A stretch of 64,000 nt of DNA, from NCBI GenBank assembly GCA_025331565.1, contig JAFREQ010000047.1, positions 1,602,001 to 1,666,000 on the forward strand, given 5' to 3'. The translations under genes were made by a program, and so were the position numbers. This DNA comes from Holacanthus passer. Lineage: Eukaryota > Chordata > Actinopteri > Pomacanthidae. Positions 41,972-53,700 of the stretch are shown in pieces; position 1 is the first letter of the stretch; each line of letters opens with the position of its first letter. Below the pieces are notes generated by a model. The model was not told the DNA's origin. It did no database searches and saw nothing but the letters and a program-made list of their open reading frames with translations.

Positions 41972-44900
41972 TCCTGATTATAGTTCTTCAGGGAACAGCC
42001 TGAAATGAGATTCAATGGATTAAGTTAAAGGGCTTGACGGAGTGTTTAACTAATTACTCAGACCCTGTCATTAGATAATATTGCATTCCTTTGTAGTCTT
42101 TGAACCTGACTGTTTCCTAAATTCATTCTGTGTTTGCACAACATTCACTTTAACTACTGACTTAGAGACTGAGCAGATACTGCAGGGATTCAGGGTCTTA
42201 TGATGCTCAAGGACACACACGTAGCTCATTACAGACACAGCCGGTCTAAGTAAAGTCTCAGATGGGCTCAGGTCAGATAGTCAGACTCCACATCTGGCCG
42301 GGCTTTGTCTCCACCCTGTTGTGAGAAGGTGGCCACCCCGCTGCTGCAGAGCAACACAACTGTGTCTGGAGCAAGTCCTGTCTTTGTCAGACATACTTTA
42401 TATTCTGCGATGCATCACAGATCCTGTCACTCTGGACAATGATGTTTTCAGCAGTACTGCACATGAAATCAAATAAAGTTTCCTTTGTCAGTCCAGTTCT
42501 CTCTTTCTCTTTCACATTCTTGCTGTGATATTTGGACACAGGACAAAAACATTTAGGATTTTTACAACCATGTCTCCTAAAAATTCCATTCATATGCGAC
42601 TGACTTATATATAAACATACATTTATATTTAATGTTAATGTTAAACTGCATTAATTAGTGAGCGTTAGAAAGGTTTTTTGCGGTCTTGCTTACTCATTAT
42701 GAGGTCAGGATGGCCGAGCGGTCTAAGGCGCTGCGTTCAGGTCGCAGTCTCCCCTGGAGGCGTGGGTTCGAATCCCACTTCTGACATCAACCTTTTCTAA
42801 GTTGCTCCCCTGAGGACAAATAAAGTTTTTTGAATTGAATTGAAACCATTATCTTGCCCTAAGCGTTTCACACTGAACCACACTGAACCACCCAACCTGA
42901 CTTCCTCCTTATGACCTCGGTGCAGATAAAGGATGTCACACTTCCTGAACTGACACTGGCAGTAAACATATTTTTCTAAGTTGCTCCCCAAATAACATCA
43001 ATGATATATTAATATGTATAACATGTATAAACACTTTTGATTTGGGTTGAGCGTGTTGTGACCTTTTAGTTTTTAGTTCTTTACCTCCAGACAGACGTGT
43101 TCTACACTACATGATGCTTTCTGCTTATTTTTGCTGTAAGTGAACTTGGGTTGGGTGCAGGATTTTGCCCACGCAGCAGAACTCTTAACAAGGATCTCCT
43201 GCCACCTAATAAATGTCCTCCTCAGTCAGTCATAGACCATTTGCTTCTTTCCCTCCTCCTCCTTCCTCCTCTCTTACTCTACCTGTCCTCTCATTCTCCC
43301 TCATTTCCCCTCTTCTCTGTGTGAGATGACACTACGGAGGCGAGCATCCATTCCGGCTGGTCCCCTCGGTCTGCCCGGAGCGCCACTGCTTTCACTTACA
43401 CATCAACCCAACTGTCCTCTTACCTTCCTCTCCGCAACTCCGGCTCCTTTCTTCCCTCATTCTCCTCTGTCATTACACGTTATCCCAGAGAATTGGACCT
43501 GCTCAGGTTTGTCCCTGAGGCCTGATGGTATATTCTCTCTTGCCTCTCCTCTCATTTTCTCTGTCTCTCTGAACCCCTGAGAGAGCATTATTAATTGAAG
43601 CAAGTCCCCTTGCTACTTCTTGTAGCTCTGCTACCGCTGATAATTGGACAAGACATTCACAAATCACACTCTTCTCTTTCTCCCCAACTCCATCCCTCCC
43701 TTACTCCACCTCCGCCTCAGATGTCACTCTGTGGCCTCCTGTGGTCCAGTACCTGCGGTAATCACCTTTGGATACGATGTTAAAAAATCAATGTCAGCCC
43801 GGTCCCCCATCGCCCACCCCTCCTCTTTACCATGGCAAATCAGTTCAGCTGCTGTAGAGGAATGAAATAGAAAAGGAAGTTTTGTAAAAGCAAATTCAAC
43901 CGGTAACAGTGACCGTGTGGTCCCAGTCAAACACGGAATGAGCCGAAGATTTTAATGAAAAAAAGTGATATGCTTCTTTTTTCTTCGGTCTCTGATCTCC
44001 TCCATTTTTAAACATCCCTGTGTGTTTCACTCTCAGATGACACACCGGAGACGTGCATCTACTCGGGCTGGTCTCCCTGGTCGGCGTGTAGCAGCGCTAC
44101 GTGTGAAAAGGGCCGCAGGATGAGGCAGAGGATGCTGAAGGCCCAGCTGGACCTCAGTGTGCCATGTCCACACACTCAAGATTTCCAGCCCTGCATGGGA
44201 CCTGGATGCAGTATGGAGGGTAAAGACACGCACACACAAGCGCACACACACAAACACAGATATACAGTAGCTACATCTTCTCCTACTAAGAAAATGTAGG
44301 TAGGGAGATCTTCGAGCAAGGTGCACCACTATAGTTGCTATGTAAGTGATCAGCTGCACTTTTACTGGGCAGAGGTCCATTTATAGAATCATATAAATAT
44401 AATTAATCAAGGATTTGGAAGAGAACAAGCATTCTCAGCCAATTTTCCTTAAATAAATACCATTTATTTGGTCGTGTGGAAGCATTTCCAGTAACGAAGC
44501 CAAAGTAGGAGAGCAGATCGTTCTTTATTTCCCTCATTACACTGAATGTAACTGCTCTTTAATTCCTTCTGAACAGGTCCAAAAAGGAAGCCTTATCTCA
44601 CTAAAGAGCATTAACGCTCATAAAAATCTGGAGCATGCCATTTGTTACAATTAGGCTTTAAGTATTAGTCCAGCAGCTACCACAGAAGGAAATACTGCAA
44701 AACATGGTGGAAACATAAATATGGTTTATGAAAAAAGAAAAAGTGTGGATGTCATTTCCTCTATTCTGGTGCCTTTGTAATTTCCTCCTGAGGAAATGGT
44801 TGGAAATGGCCCCATATTTGAAGATATGATAAAAGCTAAAAGTACAGAAATTGATGTGATGACTAATTCAGAACCATCTTTAATGATAACCACTCATTTT

Positions 44901-47638
44901 TTTTATCTAAACCTGCACATCTGTCTATGCTTGCATGCAACTGCAATTTCTGTTTGAATGCATTTCTTTAATGTTATCAAATCAGTGAGTCCAAGTGCCC
45001 TCTGCATTCTCCAATAAACTACATTCATCTTCCAATCCTTTCTACTACTATAAAGAATCACCAGGATCTGAGGCCTGTGCCTCATAGCTAGATTATGTTG
45101 TAAGTCAGTTATCTTTGTGGCCTTTTTCACACACACATTTTTACGCACTGCTCCCGAGAAGCACTCTGCATAAATATTTAGGGCATCAATATAAAGACCA
45201 TCTTGCACCCTTCATGAAAAGCAATAGTCTTGAATTGATAAATGGCTTTAGTTTGAGGAGCATGTGTGAGCAAATCCATCAAGTTAGCTGGATAACATCT
45301 TGAAAGCTTCATGGCACAGGCTCCTGATGTATAGTTTTTGGGCTAAAAATACATATTCGCTAACATTTTAGAATCTGTCTGGGTGCAAGATAGCCTTGAA
45401 AATGTGCTATGGAATTTCTATTGATTTGACATATGTATGACTCTTTCTATTTTGCTGGACAGTCAAATTGCAGTGGCAATTGTGGAGCTGGGCTCATACA
45501 ATATGTATTTTTAAGCTGTTTTTGTTTGGAGGTGTAAAATATGGGAGGGGAGAGTGGAAATTCTTACAAATATCTCCTGCACCTGATTTGTCACTGGTGA
45601 GCTGACTGACCACTGCAGCAGAGGAAGATGTGTCTGAACATTTATGTAAAACAGGTGTGAAATTGGCTGCACTGTTTTATCCGACACACACAGAGGATGA
45701 GAGACTAAAGCCAGGTTGAAACAGTGTCAGAGAGACAGACGCACAGAGGGAGAGAGAAAAATAGCGAGACATAGTTCAGACAACGAAAATGCTTTTTTTT
45801 TTTTACAGATTAATAGAAACATTATGAAGTTACATTACACCAGCTCTTGGTTCAAGTTTAGCAATGGGATGGTCCTTTTCTTGTAGTGGTTTCTGTTTCT
45901 CTCTGTAGCATCCTCCTTGAATATCAATGTTTTCTGACTTCTAATAGCTCACAGCAGGTCTTGTTCAGTGCCATATGATTAAAGCAGCCAGTCATTTATT
46001 AAAATAAGTCTGTTGTGAATGTTGTGTTGTTTTTATCTGTTTACAGAAAAAAATATAGTTAAAGGGGTTTTAAAAGCTTCACCAAAAATCTCACATTGAT
46101 TTGACTCCTTCAATCACTCATCTTTTTGTTGAGCTGACAACATAAGACAGCCGTCCTCTTGTATTATGAATATATGGCTGTCATTCCAAAAGTGTCTTCT
46201 CTTTATAGTATTCAAAGTTCAGCAGCAGTAAACACTACTTTCCATTAGTTTTCACACAAAAATGAGCAAAACCCCTCAAAACAGCCAAGCACCAGATCTT
46301 ATTCAGCAGCAGTTTATGCAAATCTGATCAACCATTTATCCCACATTGCCTTGTTCCTAATAATATACAAGTTACACACCCATCCAACTTTCCGCACTAC
46401 AACACTAGCACATACTTTGTTTGGAGGTATGCTTCTGGGCTTGCTTAGCTCTTTAAAAGATATGCCATGTGCTTTTAGTATAAACTAAAACCAAAACCCA
46501 ACTTTCACCTCCCAAAAGATCAAACATGTAATTTTATCCCATAAATATAAAAACTCTGATATACTTGCCTTCTACTCTACATCAAAACACAAAGACTGCA
46601 TTTCTTTTGCTGTAATCCTTTCAGAGTTTCCGGCATTCATTTCCTCTCAACAAGAGGTGTAATCAATGAACCCTCAAAATAATAGGCAGATTAAAGCTTA
46701 GATGTTTATCTCCTGCTGACTAGAGCAGAGTCAGTCACCGTGGATGCTTCATTCTTACACTGATGGAATCTGTAGTGAAAACACATAGCTGCCGCCTCAT
46801 TTATATTTCACAGCCTAGTGGAATTATTTTATCCAGAAATTTAATTGTGCAGACATTGGGTGGCAGCTGAGAGAGGATGTGGAGGCTGTGAGAGCACATG
46901 CTGGCTGTAAAAGACAGTGGAGCCCACACATATCTGAAGTTGTTACGGCTACATCGAGAGGACGTGTCACAAAATGCAGTAAATCCCTAATCACACAGTG
47001 TAAACATTGGTGATTGGATACCCTAATTACTTGACTGAAACGTAACAGATTATGTGGATTAGCTGTTAATGCTGAGCATCCTCCTGCATCCATGACGCTT
47101 AAAACCAGGATTTTAAGACAGGATTTGATCGTGTTTGACTAAAAAAAAAAATCAACGCACCATGCTTTCATTGTTATGTTAAAGATAATAGGAACAACAG
47201 GAGGATCGTGTATGTTGAGGAACCTCATTAAGTGTGTGGATGCAAAGGCACAGACGTATTTAACAAAGCCGAGATTCACGGGGATCCAAGTATCAAAGCT
47301 GACGACAGATGCGTTTTAAGCAAATTAGCGTCAACTTTTCTCTCAGTTGTCGTCAAAGGAGAAACTTTTCCGTCTGCTTTTCGTCAAAGTTGACAGTTTG
47401 ATGCTCTTTTACTGCGAGTAACAACCCCCGATCCCACAACAAACACATGCATAAACCCCCAGGAGTTTGCTTTTGTCCAATTTCCAGTGAAGTTGTCAGT
47501 TTGGAACAAATGCCGAGAAAGGCAGCGCAGTCTGTGTCTGTCTCCCCCCCTCCCTCCTCACTCTTCTTTCCTCTCTCCCAGCTTGTCTACTAGTCATCAG
47601 AGGAGTGAAGCTCAGGCCGTTCAAGGCTGAAGGAGCTT

Positions 47639-47673
<35 letters not shown>

Positions 47674-50600
47674 CCACCCTTCACTGCTCCTCTTATCGAT
47701 TATCAGACAGCAACACGGACAGCTTTTTGTTCCTGAGCACCTCTCCTTTGTTTTCATTTAGCGCTCCGTTTGCGTGCGGTGGGAGATTGATAATTGCGGG
47801 GTTCACGGTGGGGCAGAACAGGGGCCCGACACCTGGGGTGATTAATATTCCTGGGAAACACTTTGGCTCTCTGGAGGCCTCATCCGAGCCGGAGATACCT
47901 GTATCTTTTATTAATGATTCACTTAGTTCTGCTTTATTAGGCCACAGACGGTAAGCAATGCTGCTCTCGGTTTGTTGGACGGCAGAGAGTGTGAGAGAGT
48001 CAAGTGTGAGTCAAAGAAAAATCCATCCAGGTTGCTCAGAGTTCATCTGTCATTTCTACATGTAATCCTATTTACAAGGTCTGTTCGTGCATGATCGACC
48101 CTTCTTGGCGGACTCCCTTTTTTTCTTCCATCTGCACCACTGTCAGAAGAGGTGTTTGAAAGCAAAGTGCAGTTAGACTCCTGCAAATGAAGAATAGGGA
48201 GATCCTGAAGCACCACGCTGGCTAATAGTGATAAAAGACAACGGAGTGGAGTCTTGTTCACTTTTCCACTGATACAAGCCGGGGTCATACATATTGACTT
48301 TCACTCCCTCAGGCCCATGCTGTGAGGAGGACTGTCCCTCAGGCAACACGCCTTATTAGAACAGAGCAAAGTGGTTCCTGAGGAAGAGCCTTTTCAAAAT
48401 GGTACCTTCAACTTTGAGTTGACTTAACAGACTGAGATCCAAGAAACTGTTAGAGAGAATTCTAGTGTGGTGCAAAAGGACCCGGGTTCAAGTATTCCTG
48501 CCAGGCATCCTGTTTGTTGAAGGGTTCTTCAACAATGGAGATGAGACAGGAGCTGAAATAGCTCAGTTGGGAGAGTGTTAGACTGAAGATGTAAAGGTCC
48601 CTGGTTCAAGCCTGGGTTTGGGCAACGGGGCAACTTTTAAAGCCAAACAATAAAACATAAAGAAAAAATATAAACATAAAATATAACTTAGCAATAATAG
48701 GCTTTAAATTCATTATTCATTGCATCATTATGTTTTGCAGATTAAGGAATGAATGCATTTATTTCTGTGCGCGCGTGTGTGTGTCTGTATGTTAATGAGC
48801 TGGTACTGACTTCCCTGTAAAGGACTATTGGTGGACCCAGGCAGGTTTAAGATCAGCCAACTATCATTACAGTAACAGCATGTGTACCAGTCAGTTCAGC
48901 TTTATACACCACTAGCGAAGCAAAAGTAACAGAGCCTTGAGGATCACACTCCTGTACCCAGTCCTGCTTTACAGTGAGGCTGGGACCACCAATCCCATTA
49001 ACATACAGAGAAATACAGATATGAAGAAATATAGAAATATAAAAATAAATATATGAAGGAATGTAGAAATATAAAGAAATAAAAGTAAATTGTACAAATA
49101 CCAAAATAAATAAATAAGTATAGAAATGTAGAAATAGATACAATAAGTCCCAATTAATTGTGAACATTTTTTATTTTTTCATTCAATTATAAATTAAATT
49201 GTTTTTTTTTTTTTTTTGCTTTCTTTCTTTCAGCTTTTCAGCTTTAAGTATTTTGTGTATTAATTAAACATATATTATTTATTGATTTATTGATTGATGA
49301 AGAAGTCTCTCTATACATTGTACCATTGAGTTGGTGGCCTCTGTTGTTGCCAGGTCCAAGTATTCCTCAGCAAGTCTCTCGCGACCAAATTGTTGAAAAC
49401 GAACACTTTCCACGTGCATGAAAAAATGTAAATCTGCTATGTAAATGTAATGTAATGAAGCTGGATCTGAGTGCTTTAGAAACACTTGTGTTGCTTCACT
49501 CAGCACCATATAGGAAAAAACATCATATGTCCACTACTGTCTTCCTGCATAGTGGATGCTGCTGTGGAGAACAGTTCAGCAAGTGGAGTGAATCCACATT
49601 AAATATGAAGCACAGTTCACAGCACACCAAACATCACACACTCACAAACTAAATTTATAAGTGTATGATTGTGTTTGGCCTTCTGATAAAACCCAGCCAA
49701 GCACAATCAGAGCGCTCAAACACCAGCAGCTGCTTAAATAATAAACTTCTCCCTGAAGTATTTTATCATAGAAATCATTGAAACACTGCAGTAGCCTGCA
49801 GGCTTACAGAGCGTTTAATAAAATAATTATGAAACTCGGCTTCAAACATTTAGAACGATTCAAAACATCACAATAATAAAAGCGGCTGATAAACAAATTA
49901 AAATGTGACAGGAATAGTGGACGAAAAGCACAAACGCTCCAGAACTCCATCAGTGTTCAGTCCACATCATCCACAAAGAACACAACCTTTAAATCATTAC
50001 CAGATGGCTGAAGACTTTGTGATCGTTGAGAATCCTCCCTAAAGTGTGTTACTACAGAATCACCATAATACCAGAAATACCAGTATCTTTCATAAAGGAT
50101 TTAATATTCTTAAGTGAAGGAACCGTTGAGGCCCCATTCCTTATTATGTAAAGAATCCTTCCAGCTCTTATCATTGCTGCCACTGCTGAGATTTAGCTTG
50201 AAAGCCTCCTCATAAAAAATAATGACTTTTCAAGCAAATCCAGGCACGTATCTGTAGCCAAATCTGACCTTTGACCTTTCTGTTCTCTTTGTTTCTCTCC
50301 TCTTTGCATGTTGTCCTTCTTTGACAAGACAAGTTGACTGAGTTCACGTAGCACTTGGTGACACCTGTCTTTAATTACATCTTTTGGGAACACTGGAATA
50401 TGTAGAGTCCTGGTGTGTTTTATTTCACAGTGCACCTGACACAGAGTTTTTTTTTGCAGCGGCAGCAAAAAAGACCAATACTAGCTTGTTTATATTGTTC
50501 ATTGAAATAAATGGTCAGCTCCAGCAGTGGACCTACATGTGTGTTGGTTCCAATGAGGAATGGCAACAAGCGACTGCACCTGCAAGATGTGACAGTGCAA

Positions 50601-50674
50601 GTTAAAACAGCCCAAGTATTAATAACCAAGTAAAAAGGAATGAAAAAATAGGATGTTCTTTTAATAGTATCTAA

Positions 50675-50706
<32 letters not shown>

Positions 50707-53700
50707 TATTTATTTTTTTCTTTTTTTTCCTGGTGGACAGAGCCGTCGACGTGTATGATGTCGGAGTGGATCAGCTGGTCGGCCTGCAGTGTGTCCTGTG
50801 GGATGGGGATGAGGTCTCGAGAGCGATACGTCAAACAGTATCCTGAGGACGGCTCGCTCTGCCAGCTCCACACCGAGGAGACGGAGAAGTGTGTCGTCAA
50901 CGATGAATGCTGTGAGTCTTCTCAGACCTTTTAATTTTCTCCATGATGTAGCATCAATAGTGCCTTTAATTTGTGTCAACTATTATAGTTTCTGACATTT
51001 TAACCTTTTGGTTTACAAGCTGATGTTATATGTTATACAAGTTATATCATCATGAGTCAAGTTCAAGTGTACTTATGGTGTGCTATTACTCACACAGGTT
51101 TATTAAACAGAAATTTTGGCTAGAATTCAAACAGTATTTTCCTGTATTCTTACTTCAGTGGTGCAAAGTAAGTACTCATTTGTAAGTACTCAAGTACAGT
51201 TTTGAGGTACTTTATCCAAGTATTTCCAGTTGATGGCATTTTTTACTGCTACAAGTAATAACAAAACAATATTATAATATACACTAATATAATACTATAG
51301 CAACATGAAATGGCATAATGAGTACTTTTACTTTTGGTATTTACTTGCAAAGGGAGTATATTCGTGTTCGGTTGGACTTTTTTTTAATATTCTGCAAAGT
51401 TCATTGTGTGCAGTAATCATAAAAGCAATTTGACAGGTTCAAGGTTGGAGATTGTGACAGTGAGTTAGTTGGCTGAAGAGCTCACAGAATCAAATAATTG
51501 ATTAATTAATTAGAATAGAAGCAACTGATTTTACTTTAGCAGTGAAGCCAAAATTGGATCTTGGCAAATAACGAACTAGTGATGCATGTTAATATTGTGT
51601 TTTTGGTATTGTGTCCTTCCTGCAGCGCCCAGCAGCTGTGTGGTGACTGAGTGGGGCGAGTGGGACCCCTGCAGCGTCACCTGCGGGTTGGGTATGAGAA
51701 GACGTGAGCGCATGGTGAAGATGCCTCCTGTAGATGGATCGATGTGTAAGACCGAGGTGGCTGAAGTGGAGAAATGCATGATGCCAGAATGTCGTAAGTT
51801 ATCAAATATTGATTTTTGAGATGACTATTTGTCAGTGAATTTACACTTTAGTTCAAGGCAGTTTACTGTAATGAATAAGCAAACTGATACATGAGTATCA
51901 ATCAGGTTGGATAAGTAATCATCAATATTTCATGAGCTGTATTACATAATACACAGAAATACTAACAGTGTAACCTGATAATTAGCACTCAATCTAGTAT
52001 GTGTGTTTGTGTGTGTCTGCAGACACCATCCCCTGCATGCTGTCACCCTGGTCCGACTGGAGTGAGTGTAGTGTGACGTGTGGACGGGGCATACGGACAC
52101 GTCAGAGGATGCTCAAGTCTGATCCTGCAGAGTGCGTTGAGGAGCTGGAGCAGACTGAGAAGTGCATGCTGCCCGAGTGCCGTAAGTAGCTGAGGTTTTC
52201 ATTTCCAAATTCAAAAGACATATTCTGTTTGTTACCACCTGGGTCTAATGTTAGTAGTTGGTCATCATCCCTAACACTTTGTGCTGACACTGCTGGAGTT
52301 CAGAAGGACAAGTAAAGGCCTCCTCCTGTGTAATACTTTAACCATTATAATTTTTCATTATAAATTTAATTTATTAATTCAATATTTTCAAATGGAGTCT
52401 GCTTTACAATGTTGTTGCTTCTTTAGATCACCATAATTATACTGTAGAGAAAAATTATACTGCTCACTGTTATTATTGCTATTATAACTAATAGCATCAA
52501 TGAAAAATTACAAAAATGTGTAAAAACACATAATTTTCTTGGATCCACGTAAAGCACCTCTGTTAATCACCCATGCCATATATCATTTGGTCCTATGCCT
52601 TTCCCATCTCCACAGCCAATGACCCAGATTTATTCCTCATATTCACACTGCATTGTAGTAATTATTTAGTATGCTGCCCGCACTTTCCCTCTGACCTTGT
52701 AGAGCCATATGTCATAGGAGTGGCAACTTGTAGACTGAGGTGTAGCAGAGGACTGAAAAGGTAAACACTTGGAGGAGCAGGCCTGAGAATTGAGAATAAT
52801 CGATTGGCAGGGATTCAGACTGAAAGTAGCCCTGCATTAAAAACACCGCAGGGGGCTGCATTGCTGAAGGGCTTGTTGTTTACTGGCGAGACAATGAAAT
52901 ACAGTCCAGGAAGTCCAGTTTAAGTAACAGGTTCATGAATTTGACATTTTGACAGTCATTTTATCTTTAGCAACGATTGTGAAGTCAATTAGTTCGCTGT
53001 GAAAACAGTTCAACTCCGTTCACGTTACAAAGTAATCGCCCAGGAATGTGCACTTGAGTGTATTTGACTGACTATCCACTGTTGTTTTGCTGGCTGATCA
53101 TGCGTTGGTGCAGACAGACGGGAATGAGAGCGCTGTGTTTTTTCATGAGGGGCTACTGTTGGTTTGAACACAGCCTTAGTGGCAGATAAAGAATTGAAAA
53201 TAGGATAAAAATATAAAAGCCTGCTATTTTCTGTTTACTCACACTCAAGCTGAACCTGATTTTAGCCTCGAATCGGTTGCACCAGACTAATTTTAGATCA
53301 GTTACCATTTGACGTGCAGTTTGAGGAGGTGAGGGCCGCTTGATTAATCACCTGAATGATCAATGACTGTTGGACGATTGGTTGGATTTCTGACAGGTCC
53401 AAAGTTTTGGTTGGCTGTCTCTCAGTTTGAGCAGTTCCATAGTCTGATTTCCTACATGCCTGCTGTCAAAAGATCTGTTCTGAACTGTAGAGAGCTTGTT
53501 TTGATATTGCTGGAGCAGTATTTTACATGTTGTGGCTAAAACTGTGGTGTTGAGACTGTTGTGATATAAAACTGAATTTCACTGCAGAACAGACATTGTA
53601 TTGTCTGCATCTTTCATCTTCCTTCACTTGTCTGCATCTCCTTTACTGGTTCTTCTCTCCTTCTTCCTTCCAGCCGTCGATTGCATGGTCTCCGAGTGGT

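Larger units (their letters stand above)
41926..44036 (+). other. spon1: spon1 intron (2111 bp) with tRNA gene and relic exon
   Basis: Contains a (TC)n/(TATC)n stretch at 41940-41971, the tRNA-Leu gene, a LINE-tail fragment with an 18-bp direct repeat, a pyrimidine-rich part at 43230-43320 and a decayed TSR1 exon copy. Each is listed separately. Confidence 0.9.
44220..50740 (+). other. spon1: spon1 intron (6521 bp)
   Basis: Begins with an AC-rich run directly after the donor (44226-44262). It contains a (CA)n tract at 47640-47671, a candidate regulatory block at 47690-47960, tRNA-Phe-like sequences near 48474-48624, A-rich low complexity at 49010-49145, a T run at 49201-49217 and (AT)n at 50676-50710. 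The stretches 44263-47639 and 49218-50675 show nothing that I can assign; several chance open frames there resemble no family. Confidence 0.9.

Noticed and set aside
43738..43765. TGGTCCAGTACCTGCGGTAA, reading WSSTCG, near the relic TSR1 exon
   Set aside because: Resembles a TSR core by chance; it does not align with the continuation of the relic exon.
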